Positions 43,586 to 52,431 of a stretch of DNA of 64,000 bases are shown here, piece by piece. Positions within the stretch are counted from its first letter, which is position 1. Every line of letters begins with the position of its first letter. The position numbers and the translations under genes were made by a program. Under the pieces are notes generated by a model. It did no database searches and was not told where the DNA came from. It was given only the letters and a program-made list of their open reading frames with translations. Source of the stretch: Methanolinea sp. GTDB taxonomy: Archaea > Halobacteriota > Methanomicrobia > Methanomicrobiales > Methanospirillaceae. The stretch is from positions 1-64,000 of the forward strand of contig JADFCY010000010.1 in NCBI GenBank assembly GCA_018263335.1, given 5' to 3'.

Positions 43586-44060
43586 CCCCTTGTTCAGAAG
43601 GACTTGAGTTCTTCGGAAGGGGATCCTCTTCTTCTCCCACAAGAAACCGCTTCCTCTTGGTATTGTGAAAAGAACGCATGAGATCTCACAAGCACCAAAG
43701 GATCCAAGTCATCCCTGCATGCACGTATCCTGGTCGTGGGAAGAGAAGGTCCGGGGGACCGAAGATGGGACCCCCCATACGAAGAGGATTCTATCGCATG
43801 CGAATATGTGAGGTGCAGAGCGCACCCACAAATAGCCTGATGATTCGCCAATCCTGCATGGAACAGATTGGAAAGACCCGGACTTGTGCATTGATTCCAG
43901 CCGGAAAAGCTGAACGCCGTGTTCGAAATATTTTTTAAAATTCTTGACTGTATCTCCCCTCCCGGTCTCTCTCCGGGAGTCCATGGGAGTGCCACATCCT
44001 GAAGATATCTGCATATATCCCCACTGCCCACCCCCACGGCAACATTACTTTCACCCCACC
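43586..44060. other. Long intergenic region, no confident gene
   Basis: Over 470 bases between the OB-fold gene and mre11 with no frame of protein-like composition on either strand. A perfect stem CTCCCGG (43959-43965), loop TCTCTCT, CCGGGAG (43973-43979) lies just after AT-rich ATTTTTTAAAATT (43929-43942), and GGTCCGGGGGACC (about 43754-43766) is another short dyad. A non-coding RNA is possible but no known RNA family was recognised. Confidence 0.4.
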
Positions 44061-44067
44061 CCCCTTT

Positions 44068-44077
44068 CACTTATAAC
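44068..44077 (+). promoter_or_regulatory. Box A of the mre11-rad50-nurA-herA operon
   Basis: CACTTATAAC about 30-39 bases before the mre11 ATG. Good TATA match with a short predicted leader of about 10 bases. Confidence 0.6.
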
Positions 44078-44106
44078 CCCGGCCGTCCAAACAGACAGAA
44101 GAACAG

Positions 44107-45249
44107 ATGAAGCTGATCCACATCGCCGACACCCACCTCGGCCTTTCGCAGTTCAACCGCCTCGACCCCGAATCAGGCCTGAACCTGCGGGAGAAGCAGA
44201 TTTATGAGAATTTTTTATCGTCGGTCGATCGGATCATCGCAGCAAGGCCTGATGTCCTGGTTCATGCAGGGGACCTCTTTGACCAGGTAAAACCAAAGAC
44301 CAGGGCTTACACGACTGTCCTTGAATCACTCGAACGTCTCCATGATGCGGGAATCCCCATGGTCGTCATCGCGGGAAACCACAGCATGGTGAAGACGCGA
44401 TACACGACATCCCCCTTCGAAGTGCTTGTCTACCACCCCGGGGATATCGTTGCCGCCTACTCGTTCCGGTACGAGAGAGAAGAGATCGGAGACTGCATGT
44501 TTCACCTCATCCCAAACATGCTTCGCGCAGAAGATTACCGGAGTGCCTACGACGCAGTCGACCTTTCGAATACCCACCATAACGTGCTGGTGACCCACGG
44601 GCTTGCAACCCAGGTCAGGGACCGGAGACTGGCAACCGTCGCAGAGCATGAACTGGACAGCACCATCCTCTCTGACTCGTTCGATTACATCGCTCTCGGC
44701 CACTACCATTGCCAGTCCCAGATAACCGACAATGCCTGGTATTCCGGGTCTCTCGAGTATCTCACCTACGGGGAGATCTCTGACTCAAAGGGAGGCCTCC
44801 TGGCCAGCCTCGACTCACATTGCGTCACGCGGTTTTTGCTTCCTCACACACCCATGTTCGATCTCGGGACGATACCCTGCGAAGGAGTTACTCCCGGTGA
44901 GATCACTGGCGAGATCGTCAGCCGGGTGGAAAAGAGAGATATCCCTCTTTTTTCCATGGCGCAGGTGACCCTCGACGGCCTCTCCCGTGAACATGGAAAG
45001 GGGCCGGATACGCGGGAGCTGATTCCCATCAGGGAGAGACTGCTGGACCTGAAGATACGGGTAAGGGCATCTGATACAGGCCAGGCCGTCCCCCTCCAGC
45101 AGGATGTGAGGAGCGTCGACTACCTAAAGGAGTTCTCCACCTTTCTTGAGAGGCAGGAGATCCCTCCCGGCCAGAAGGAGTATGTCGGACGGTGCGGTCT
45201 TACAGTCCTCGGGTTGGTGATGGAGCGTCACAGGGAGGAGGCGGAGTGA
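44107..45249 (+). CDS. mre11: DNA double-strand break repair nuclease Mre11
   Basis: A 380-residue manganese-dependent nuclease of the Mre11-Rad50 complex. Phosphoesterase motifs are ordered: HIADTHLG (5-12), HAGDLFDQVKP, GNHSMVKTRYTTS (the usual GNHD read here as GNHS), VTHGLA, and LGHYHCQ. The C-terminal part holds capping and Rad50-binding segments. It overlaps rad50 by 4 bases (GTGA), so the subunits are co-translated; nurA and herA follow. Confidence 0.95.
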   Translation: MKLIHIADTHLGLSQFNRLDPESGLNLREKQIYENFLSSVDRIIAARPDVLVHAGDLFDQVKPKTRAYTTVLESLERLHDAGIPMVVIAGNHSMVKTRYTTSPFEVLVYHPGDIVAAYSFRYEREEIGDCMFHLIPNMLRAEDYRSAYDAVDLSNTHHNVLVTHGLATQVRDRRLATVAEHELDSTILSDSFDYIALGHYHCQSQITDNAWYSGSLEYLTYGEISDSKGGLLASLDSHCVTRFLLPHTPMFDLGTIPCEGVTPGEITGEIVSRVEKRDIPLFSMAQVTLDGLSREHGKGPDTRELIPIRERLLDLKIRVRASDTGQAVPLQQDVRSVDYLKEFSTFLERQEIPPGQKEYVGRCGLTVLGLVMERHREEAE

Positions 45250-47684
45250 TCATCGACCGCCTCATCATGAAGAATTTCAAGCGATTCCGACAGCAGGAGA
45301 TCCGTTTCAGGGACGGCATCACCGGGATCCTCGGAAACAACGGAGCCGGGAAGAGCAGCATCGTTGAGGCCATCTTCTTTGCCCTGTACGGTGTCCAGGC
45401 AACGGGTATTCTCTCTGAATATATCGTCTCCTCGTTTGCCAGCCCGAGGGGAAAGTGCGAGGTCCGGCTCGATTTCAGGGTTGGCGGTGACGAGTACACG
45501 GTCCTCCGCACGTTCAGGAAGGCAAAGACTGTCCAGCATGATGCGTCATTCTACCGGGCAGGAAAACTTCGTGCAGCTGGTGTGAGCCAGGTCGAGACGG
45601 AGGTCAGGAGAACCCTTGGCATGGGGCCGGTAGATTTCCGGAACACCGTCTATGCAGCCCAGAAGGATCTCCTCACCCTGCTCGAACACACTCCGGGCAA
45701 ACGCAAGGAGTGGTTCCTTCGCGCACTGGGTATCGATTACCTCAAGAACGAGAGTGACCGAGTCCTGAAGGAGCGGATCGATTTAAAGGAACGGGAACTC
45801 CGGTTACGGGAGGGCGAGCTCAAAGGCCTTGTCGATCGGCACGATCCGGACGCCGGGCGAAACCTGGAGGTTACCGCCGACGAATGCAGAGTCACCCTCC
45901 GGGATCTCGCACGCGAGCGTGATGACCTTGCGACCCGAAGACAGGCTGTAGTCCGGGAAATACAGGATTTTTCCGAGAAGAAGACTGAGCATACCCGGCT
46001 TGTTGAACGGCAGCGTTCACTTCTCGCTGAAGTTACTGGACTCAAGCATCAGAAAGACCTGGTCATCGCACAGGTTGCCGCAATAGCCGGACAGGAACGG
46101 GAATACAGGCAGCTCGAGCATGACCTCTCCGGGTTTGAGGCGAAGGTTCAGCAGCTCTCTTTGTTACGTGAACAGAGGAGGGAATTCGATCGCCTCCTCT
46201 CTGACCTGAGGTTTGCACAGCAGGAATGCAGGGATATCGAGGCAAGGATCGAAAAAGAGCGAGCGAAGAGAGAAGCACTCGATCGTGAGGCGGAAAGGCT
46301 TTCATCCCTCCGGAGGGGTATCCGTGAACACCTCGGAATCGGGGCCGATGTGCCTGATCATACCCTTGAGGAGGAGGTTGCGTCGAGAGAGGCCCGCATC
46401 ATCCATGCCATTGGAAATATCTCGGCGAGGCTTGAGCACCTGGTCACCGAAAGAAAAGCGATCGTATCAGACTGGAACGTGATCGAGTCTGCCGGCCCTG
46501 ACGGCGTCTGCCCGCTCTGCCGACAGAAACTCGGCGACCATTTCTCCCGGATAGAGGATGAATTCTCATCCCGGCTCGAACAGGTCGAGGAGGCTGCGCT
46601 CCGGGCCTGCGGCGAGGAGGACCGCCTCAACAGGGAGAAGGAGCTTCTCATCCGGCAGAGGCCAGTCCTGCGGGAGATCCGTGAGGTCACCGAAAGGCTC
46701 AAAAGCCGGGATTCCATTGATGCTGATATCCGTGAACTTTCCGTCGTGCTGCAGGAGAAAAAGGCGTCCCTTTCCACCATCGGGGAACGAATCGAGAGGA
46801 TGGGGTTCGATGAGGCCCGCCATGCAGCCGCCGAGAAGGAAGTCGCAGAACTCGAACGCCTCCACCGGCGCTTCGTTGAGATTGGCAGGATCATTGCACG
46901 TGCAGATGCCCTGAAGACCCAGGTGACCGATCTCGAACTCCGGATTGGAGAAAAGGAGGAAGAACTGACCGCCGTCAGGGGAAAGATTGACCAGTCCGGA
47001 TTCAACCCGGACGAGGGGATACGGCTCGAAGAGGCCCTTTTTGCTGTAGATTCTGCAATCCGTGCATCAGAAGCCGAAATTGCACGTATCACCGAGCGGA
47101 TCAGATATCTTGAGGAGTTGATCGAGAGGCACAGGAGCGAGGAGGACGCCATCGCACGCCTGAAAGAGCAGACCTCCGCACTTGGTGAGGAGACCGCACT
47201 CCTCCGCCTCACACGAACCGTGATCGGGGAGTATGTGCTCTACCTGATGCAGGTCGTCCGGAGCCGTATAGAGGCTGAAGTCAGCCTCGTACTCGCCGAG
47301 ATCACGGGAGGGCGTTACGAGCAGGTGCTGCTTGACGAGGACTTCAACCTTCTCGTCAGGGATATTGACAATGATTATCCCATCGAGCGATTCAGCGGCG
47401 GAGAGCAGGACGACATCGCCGTCGCGCTCAGGATCGCCCTCTCAAGGTATCTAGCAGGCCTTCATCAGGTTCACGAGAGCACCCTGCTCATATTTGACGA
47501 GATCTTCGGGAGCCAGGACGAGGAACGCCGGAACAACCTGCTTTCCGCGCTTCGGACACAGGAATCGAGGTTTCCCCAGATCATCCTGATATCCCATATC
47601 CCTGACATCCAGGGCGAGTTCTCGAACACGCTGATGGTGGAGATAGGGAGCGATCTCTCAAGCAGGGTACAGGAGGTGGCGTGA
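45246..47684 (+). CDS. rad50: DNA repair ATPase Rad50
   Basis: An 812-residue SMC-like ATPase starting at GTG 45246. Walker A GNNGAGKSS (about 33-41), a long coiled coil broken by the zinc hook C422-P-L-C425, signature RFSGGEQDDIAVALRIAL and Walker B LLIFDEIFGSQDEERR near the end. It dimerises through the hook and ATP heads and, with Mre11, opens and resects DNA ends. The coiled coil length is typical for archaeal Rad50. A ribosome binding site AGGAGG at its 3' end serves nurA. Confidence 0.97.
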   Translation: MIIDRLIMKNFKRFRQQEIRFRDGITGILGNNGAGKSSIVEAIFFALYGVQATGILSEYIVSSFASPRGKCEVRLDFRVGGDEYTVLRTFRKAKTVQHDASFYRAGKLRAAGVSQVETEVRRTLGMGPVDFRNTVYAAQKDLLTLLEHTPGKRKEWFLRALGIDYLKNESDRVLKERIDLKERELRLREGELKGLVDRHDPDAGRNLEVTADECRVTLRDLARERDDLATRRQAVVREIQDFSEKKTEHTRLVERQRSLLAEVTGLKHQKDLVIAQVAAIAGQEREYRQLEHDLSGFEAKVQQLSLLREQRREFDRLLSDLRFAQQECRDIEARIEKERAKREALDREAERLSSLRRGIREHLGIGADVPDHTLEEEVASREARIIHAIGNISARLEHLVTERKAIVSDWNVIESAGPDGVCPLCRQKLGDHFSRIEDEFSSRLEQVEEAALRACGEEDRLNREKELLIRQRPVLREIREVTERLKSRDSIDADIRELSVVLQEKKASLSTIGERIERMGFDEARHAAAEKEVAELERLHRRFVEIGRIIARADALKTQVTDLELRIGEKEEELTAVRGKIDQSGFNPDEGIRLEEALFAVDSAIRASEAEIARITERIRYLEELIERHRSEEDAIARLKEQTSALGEETALLRLTRTVIGEYVLYLMQVVRSRIEAEVSLVLAEITGGRYEQVLLDEDFNLLVRDIDNDYPIERFSGGEQDDIAVALRIALSRYLAGLHQVHESTLLIFDEIFGSQDEERRNNLLSALRTQESRFPQIILISHIPDIQGEFSNTLMVEIGSDLSSRVQEVA

Positions 47685-48712
47685 TGCCAAAGGACCACCC
47701 CCCAAAGAGTTTCGCAGAGGCAACCGCTGGGCGTATCCGGGCAATCGTCCCGGAAGACCTCGCCGATCGCTTCTGCCGGGAAGAGGGGATCACAAAAGAT
47801 GATTTCCATTCCTGCGCCCCCATCCCGAGCCGGGAGGTGTGTGCGGTGGACGGGAGCAATGCACTCCTGCTTGAGACGGGGAGCATGGGGGTCGCGGTAT
47901 ACCGTGCAGCGCAGAGCACCTTCTTTGACCGGGAGCGGGTCAAAAGATCCCTCTCGCCGCTCTACTTCTCTCTTATCGGTCCCGCTGAGATAAACGAGGA
48001 CTTTCCCGGGCTGTACAAGGAATGCTTCGGCCAGGCGCCGGGGTCGCAGCTGAAAAACGATGACCGCATACGAGTTGCGGGTATACTTCGTGATACTCTG
48101 GAGTTCTGGATCACACAGCAGATGGCATATTCCCTCTCGCCGGGGGCCATACTCCTCCGCGATGGGCCGCTGCGGGTCTCCCACGCGAGCCATGACCCGG
48201 TTCTCTCCGGGATTGCCAGGGCGTGCCGGGACCAAAAGATCGATCTTGCGGGAGTGAGCAAGAGGACATCGGCAACCTGGGGAGGGGGGTATCCACTTCT
48301 CCCATCGATTGCGGGGATTGCAGATATATTCGGGATCCCAGCCCCCTGGTGGATGCGGGTCGACCCGGACATGCTTGACCACACCCAGTACACACAGTGG
48401 CAGCATGGCCATCCATATGTCGTGTGTCTTCACCGGAAGGCACGATCGCTCCTCAAGGTTGACCTGTTTCCCGGTATCCATGACACGCATGTTACCGAGA
48501 TCATGGGCCGCCTTGCAGGGTGCTCAGGGGATGGGAGGATTCCGGGTTACCCCTATCCCCTGCTTGACGCCCACAGGACGGTGGTGCTGACCGATGAGAT
48601 CGTGGAGGTGGCAAGGTCTGACCTCATGAGACGCCTTGCCGCTTCCGGAATAAAAAGACGAACATATGAGATCCTGTTCGGAGATTATCATGATGAATTT
48701 GCGCGATATTGA
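47684..48712 (+). CDS. nurA: NurA nuclease (5'-3' end resection)
   Basis: About 342 residues. ATG 47684 was chosen over GTG 47681 because AGGAGGTG at 47671-47678 is better spaced; both overlap the rad50 stop. The RNase H-like fold carries metal-binding Asp56 in AVDGSN and a later RDGPL block (LRDGPLRVS) plus HRKARSLLKVDLFPG and VLTDEIVEVARSDLMRRL. NurA works with HerA to resect ends into 3' tails for RadA. Overlaps herA by 23 bases. Confidence 0.92.
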   Translation: MPKDHPPKSFAEATAGRIRAIVPEDLADRFCREEGITKDDFHSCAPIPSREVCAVDGSNALLLETGSMGVAVYRAAQSTFFDRERVKRSLSPLYFSLIGPAEINEDFPGLYKECFGQAPGSQLKNDDRIRVAGILRDTLEFWITQQMAYSLSPGAILLRDGPLRVSHASHDPVLSGIARACRDQKIDLAGVSKRTSATWGGGYPLLPSIAGIADIFGIPAPWWMRVDPDMLDHTQYTQWQHGHPYVVCLHRKARSLLKVDLFPGIHDTHVTEIMGRLAGCSGDGRIPGYPYPLLDAHRTVVLTDEIVEVARSDLMRRLAASGIKRRTYEILFGDYHDEFARY

Positions 48713-50312
48713 CGCGGGTGACCCATCGAAATACCGGTTGATAGGGCGATCTGTCCTCTCGTATAAGTTCATTGCACCCTATGATTCTGCACTCTACATC
48801 GGCCAGATCAAGAAGATCACCGATACCACGAAGAATGTGACATTTTTTGCAAAGATCACCGATCTCTCCCACGACAGCAACTTTGCAGATTCCCGATGGG
48901 ACACGCGGGTCTATGCCGAGGAGTTCTACGGCCTCGGGGAGGACGTCTTCCTCGCGGTGGACGCAGTCCCCCTGGGATACGTTGAGAATTCGGGCGGCAC
49001 ATTCCATAAGCCGCGGACGATCCCCTCGAAGTTCTCCCTGGTCGATGATCCTGACGGTGAGGACTTTTCTTTCCTGACCGATCTCATGGGAGAGATAGAG
49101 GTGGGCCTCATGCGAAGCGGACAGGACGTGATTCGCGACGTAGCCGTCTGTATCCCGAGTCGAATTCTCCCACAGCACATGGGTGTTTTTGCAACGACAG
49201 GGATGGGCAAGAGTAACTTCATGAGGGTATTCTGTGCTTCCTGCATGAAGGAGAGGAAATTCGGCCTGCTCGTCGTGGACCCCCATGGGGAGTACGTGCG
49301 CGGCGGCAGATCATCCATCGGCGAGCCAACATCAGGCCTGGTCCATTACACTGCGGGCAGGGAAGGGCTCTCAATCTTTACCATACGTTCCGAGGATGAC
49401 CGCAGGAAGTATGGGTTGAACCGGCTCTCCATCGAGTACGACGATTTCAGGATGGGAGACCTCGCCATCCTCTACGATCTCTCCCCGGCTCAGGCTGAGA
49501 TAGTGGAGGCGTTCTCCGGCGTTCCCGGAAGCGAGGTTATCGGGTTCTTCAAGTCGATTGACCCTGAGATCTTCCCTGTCAGGGACCCGGCCGCATCAGG
49601 TGTCAGCGAGGGGAGCCTCGCATGGAAGATACGAAACTCCATGGGCGGCCCTGTCCGTGTGCTCAAGAGCCATATCGAGAACATCGTCAATGGCAACAGG
49701 GCATTCTTCAAGCCAAAGGGGTCGTCCATCCCCGAGATAATCGCCCATCTGCATGACAACCGCGTGGTTCTGGTCGACATCCCGGATATGAGCGAGCGGA
49801 GCGAGCTCTTCGTCCTCTCGATCATCACCCGCACGATCATGGAGCGCCACCGCTCTGATGCACGGACATTCGGGATCGACGAGCGGCAGGAGTCCGCTCA
49901 CCAGGTCCTTATCACAATCGAGGAGGCCCAGCGGGTGCTCGCAAGTGGCGGCGCCTCAACCCAGGTCTTCCGCGAGTGTGCAATGGAAGGGAGAAAATTC
50001 GGCGTCGGGCTCTGTGTCATCACCCAGCAACCGAAAAATATCGATCCAAAGGTACTCGCGCAGATCAACACCTTCGTTGTCATGGGCCTAGGTGACCGGG
50101 GAGACCGCGACATCATCATGGGGAGTGCCAAGCAGGACCTCTCGCGGATGGAGATCGAGATCCAGACCCTCGACCGGGGGGAGGCGATCATCAGCACCAT
50201 CGGCATCCCGTTCCCGGTCAGCACCCGGATCCACAGGTTCGAGGACTATATAGGCGTATTGAACAGGAGCCATGCCCCACCCATATCTGATGGGCTGGAA
50301 AGGGGTTTCTGA
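48690..50312 (+). CDS. herA: HerA bipolar DNA helicase
   Basis: About 540 residues from ATG 48690 or 48693. An N-terminal HAS-barrel (about 10-100; KYRLIGRSVLSYKFIAP) and an FtsK/VirB4-like RecA core. Walker A TTGMGKSN (about 170-177), Walker B VVDPHGEYVR with the DPHG family motif, sensor block ITIEEAQRVLASGG and arginine-finger region CVITQQPKNIDPKVLAQINTF. The hexamer drives NurA. It ends the four-gene repair operon; in many archaea herA comes first instead. Confidence 0.95.
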   Translation: MMNLRDIDAGDPSKYRLIGRSVLSYKFIAPYDSALYIGQIKKITDTTKNVTFFAKITDLSHDSNFADSRWDTRVYAEEFYGLGEDVFLAVDAVPLGYVENSGGTFHKPRTIPSKFSLVDDPDGEDFSFLTDLMGEIEVGLMRSGQDVIRDVAVCIPSRILPQHMGVFATTGMGKSNFMRVFCASCMKERKFGLLVVDPHGEYVRGGRSSIGEPTSGLVHYTAGREGLSIFTIRSEDDRRKYGLNRLSIEYDDFRMGDLAILYDLSPAQAEIVEAFSGVPGSEVIGFFKSIDPEIFPVRDPAASGVSEGSLAWKIRNSMGGPVRVLKSHIENIVNGNRAFFKPKGSSIPEIIAHLHDNRVVLVDIPDMSERSELFVLSIITRTIMERHRSDARTFGIDERQESAHQVLITIEEAQRVLASGGASTQVFRECAMEGRKFGVGLCVITQQPKNIDPKVLAQINTFVVMGLGDRGDRDIIMGSAKQDLSRMEIEIQTLDRGEAIISTIGIPFPVSTRIHRFEDYIGVLNRSHAPPISDGLERGF

Positions 50313-50468
50313 GAGGAATTCTCCGCGGCACCTGAACGATCATGACGAATCCACTCCAGAATGCTCGATGTGATCCATGTGAAAGTGCCGCCTGTGTGAG
50401 AGGGCCTCCCTCTGATACGCTCCTGACCGGGTATCTTAAAGTCGGATCCTTCATATTGATATGGTGAT

Positions 50469-50654
50469 ATGGTGTCCAGACCGGCAATCGATGCGGTATT
50501 CGAGGCGATGTTCATCCTCACAGACATTCGGGTGATGCTTCGCCAGACAGCGCCTGCCCACGTCCTCTCGCCTGCCCAGCGTGAGGAAGCGCTCGCACTG
50601 CTTGACGGCCTCGAGGAGAGAGTAAAGACCCTGCGCCGGGAGCTCCTTCCATGA
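50469..50654 (+). CDS. Small helical protein coupled to SepCysS
   Basis: A 61-residue, mostly helical protein (MVSRPAIDAVFEAMFILTDI then RVMLRQTAPAHVLSPAQREE and a C-terminal Leu/Glu-rich helix). Its TGA overlaps the SepCysS ATG (ATGA at 50651-50654), so translation is coupled. No family is recognised. AT-rich ATCTTAAAG about 35 bases upstream may be the promoter. In class I methanogens a separate protein, SepCysE, tethers SepRS to SepCysS; this small partner could play a comparable bridging part, but sequence similarity to SepCysE has not been shown. Confidence 0.78.
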   Translation: MVSRPAIDAVFEAMFILTDIRVMLRQTAPAHVLSPAQREEALALLDGLEERVKTLRRELLP

Positions 50655-51829
50655 AGTGCGCGGGCGCAATCGATGTCCGGGACCTTGATGAGTCATGCAT
50701 CAACATCGATCCTATCCAGGTCGGAGGGCGGCTCACCCCGGAAGCGATGAAAGCGGTCATCGCGTACGGGGACGGATACTCGGTCTGCGATCATTGTCGA
50801 AAACCCTTCCGGCTCGACTTTATCAAGACTCCTCCGGTCGATGTCTTCTTCAGGGACCTTGCGGCGTTCCTGCACATGGATGTCGCACGGGTCGTCCCCG
50901 GTGCACGCCGCGGGTTCCAGGCAGTGGCAGACACATGCGTTGAGAAGGGGGACCCTGTACTGATCACGGCCCTCTCTCATTACACCGAAGTGCTTGCCAT
51001 CGAGGCAAGGGGGGGTCTTATCAGGGAGATACCAACGAGCCCCGGAAACCTCATCACTCCCGATGCGGCGGCCGAGAAGATAGAGTCTGTAAAGAGGGAG
51101 ACGGGAAAGGCACCATCTCTCCTCTTCATCGACCAGGTGGATTACCAGTACGGAAACCTCCATCCCGTCAGGGAGGTTGCGAAAGTCGCACACCAGTACG
51201 ATATCCCGGTCCTCGTCAACGGGGCCTACACGGTCGGGATCATGGATGTGAACGGGAAGGATCTCGGCGCCGACTTTGTCGTGGGTTCGGGGCACAAGAG
51301 CATGGCTTCCCCGGCGCCCTCGGGCGTGCTGGCCACAACCGCCGAGTGGGCGGACCGGGTCTTTCGCACCACCTCGGTCAAGACAGACGTGACCTCCCGG
51401 ACGTTTGGGATCAAGGAAGTGGAGATGATGGGCTGCACGCTCATGGGAGTCACGCTCGTTGGGATGATGGCATCGTTTCCACGCGTGCGCGAGCGGGTGA
51501 AGCGCTGGGATGAAGAACTTACAAACGGTGCCCTGGTCGTGGATGCATTGAGGCGAATCGAGGGGACCGAGATCCGGAGCGAATATCCGAGAAAGCATAC
51601 CCTCACCCGCGTGGACACGACGGGATCCTTTGACATGGCTGCAAAGACCCACAAGAAGCGCGGGTATTTTCTCTCGAGCGCCCTCATGGCCAGGGGTATC
51701 GCCGGCACGATCCCGGGTGCGACCAAAGTGTGGAAGTTCAACACCTATGGCATGACCCGGGCACAGGCCGGCCATGTCGCCTCCTCGCTTATCGAGATTG
51801 CAGAAGAAAACGGTCTCATTGTGAGGTGA
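50651..51829 (+). CDS. pscS: O-phospho-L-seryl-tRNA:Cys-tRNA synthase (SepCysS)
   Basis: A 392-residue PLP enzyme that turns phosphoseryl-tRNA(Cys) into cysteinyl-tRNA(Cys) with a sulfur donor, the second step of tRNA-dependent cysteine formation in methanogens. Signatures: CINIDPIQVGGRLTPEAM (about 17-34), YSVCDHC with two of the conserved catalytic Cys, VVPGARRGFQAV, the PLP-binding Lys in GSGHKSMASPAPSG (about 215-228) and FNTYGMTRAQAGHV at the end. SepRS is not in the window. Strongly indicates a methanogen or close relative. Confidence 0.96.
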   Translation: MKCAGAIDVRDLDESCINIDPIQVGGRLTPEAMKAVIAYGDGYSVCDHCRKPFRLDFIKTPPVDVFFRDLAAFLHMDVARVVPGARRGFQAVADTCVEKGDPVLITALSHYTEVLAIEARGGLIREIPTSPGNLITPDAAAEKIESVKRETGKAPSLLFIDQVDYQYGNLHPVREVAKVAHQYDIPVLVNGAYTVGIMDVNGKDLGADFVVGSGHKSMASPAPSGVLATTAEWADRVFRTTSVKTDVTSRTFGIKEVEMMGCTLMGVTLVGMMASFPRVRERVKRWDEELTNGALVVDALRRIEGTEIRSEYPRKHTLTRVDTTGSFDMAAKTHKKRGYFLSSALMARGIAGTIPGATKVWKFNTYGMTRAQAGHVASSLIEIAEENGLIVR

Positions 51830-51870
51830 TACGTCCCCTGTGCCGGCAGGGGCAGGACTTTTACCTCCAC

Positions 51871-52431
51871 CTACCCGACGCACATCTCCAGGAACGCCTC
51901 CACCACGCAATCGTTGCGCACTTCAGGGTGGAACATCACTCCATAACGCGGGTGATGGGGGTCGCGTATCGCCTGCACGCACGCAGACGAGACAGCAAGT
52001 GTCTCCCATGCCGGGGGCGGCTCGCATGAGTGGGAATGGAGCTCGTATGCCTGGAATGAGGGGGGCGGAGGGAGGAGTGGATGCGGGAGGATCACATGGA
52101 CCTCTGTCATCCCTATCTCGGATCCCTCACCCACCGTTCCTCCAAAGGCAAGGCAGAGGACCTGCATCCCCGCGCAGATGCCGAGCACCGGAATTTCTGT
52201 CGCTTTCAGCCAGTCGAACCGGTCAACAGCAGAAAGGAAACTGTTATCCTTCAGCGCAGTCCCGCAGATGATGACGCCTTCAGTTTCTTCCGGGATTTCC
52301 CTCCCAATGTCTGCATAGTGGCGGTATCTCCAGGTCCTTTCGCTCCGCTCCACGATTCTCCCGACAGGGAGCACGAATTCGTCCATAGATAGGGACCCTG
52401 CCCGAAAGGCGGGGTCCACAAGAAGGATCAT
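51871..52431 (-). CDS. Class I glutamine amidotransferase-like protein
   Basis: A 186-residue triad glutaminase. The nucleophile Cys lies in LGICAGMQVL (about 83-92) and the His-Glu pair in MFHPEVRND (about 165-173). Stand-alone size and HPEVR resemble archaeal GuaA subunit A-like proteins, but the short C-terminus and neighbours do not link it to GMP synthase. It overlaps the following Dph6-like gene by 4 bases (ATGA), so glutamine-derived ammonia could feed that ATP-dependent amidation: an inference from coupling. Confidence 0.82.
   Translation of the reverse strand: MILLVDPAFRAGSLSMDEFVLPVGRIVERSERTWRYRHYADIGREIPEETEGVIICGTALKDNSFLSAVDRFDWLKATEIPVLGICAGMQVLCLAFGGTVGEGSEIGMTEVHVILPHPLLPPPPSFQAYELHSHSCEPPPAWETLAVSSACVQAIRDPHHPRYGVMFHPEVRNDCVVEAFLEMCVG

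Noticed and set aside
43594-44070. Possible 158-residue protein on the minus strand in the long gap
   Set aside because: Random-looking composition rich in Ser, Cys and Arg, no ribosome binding site, no recognisable domain. Left as non-coding.
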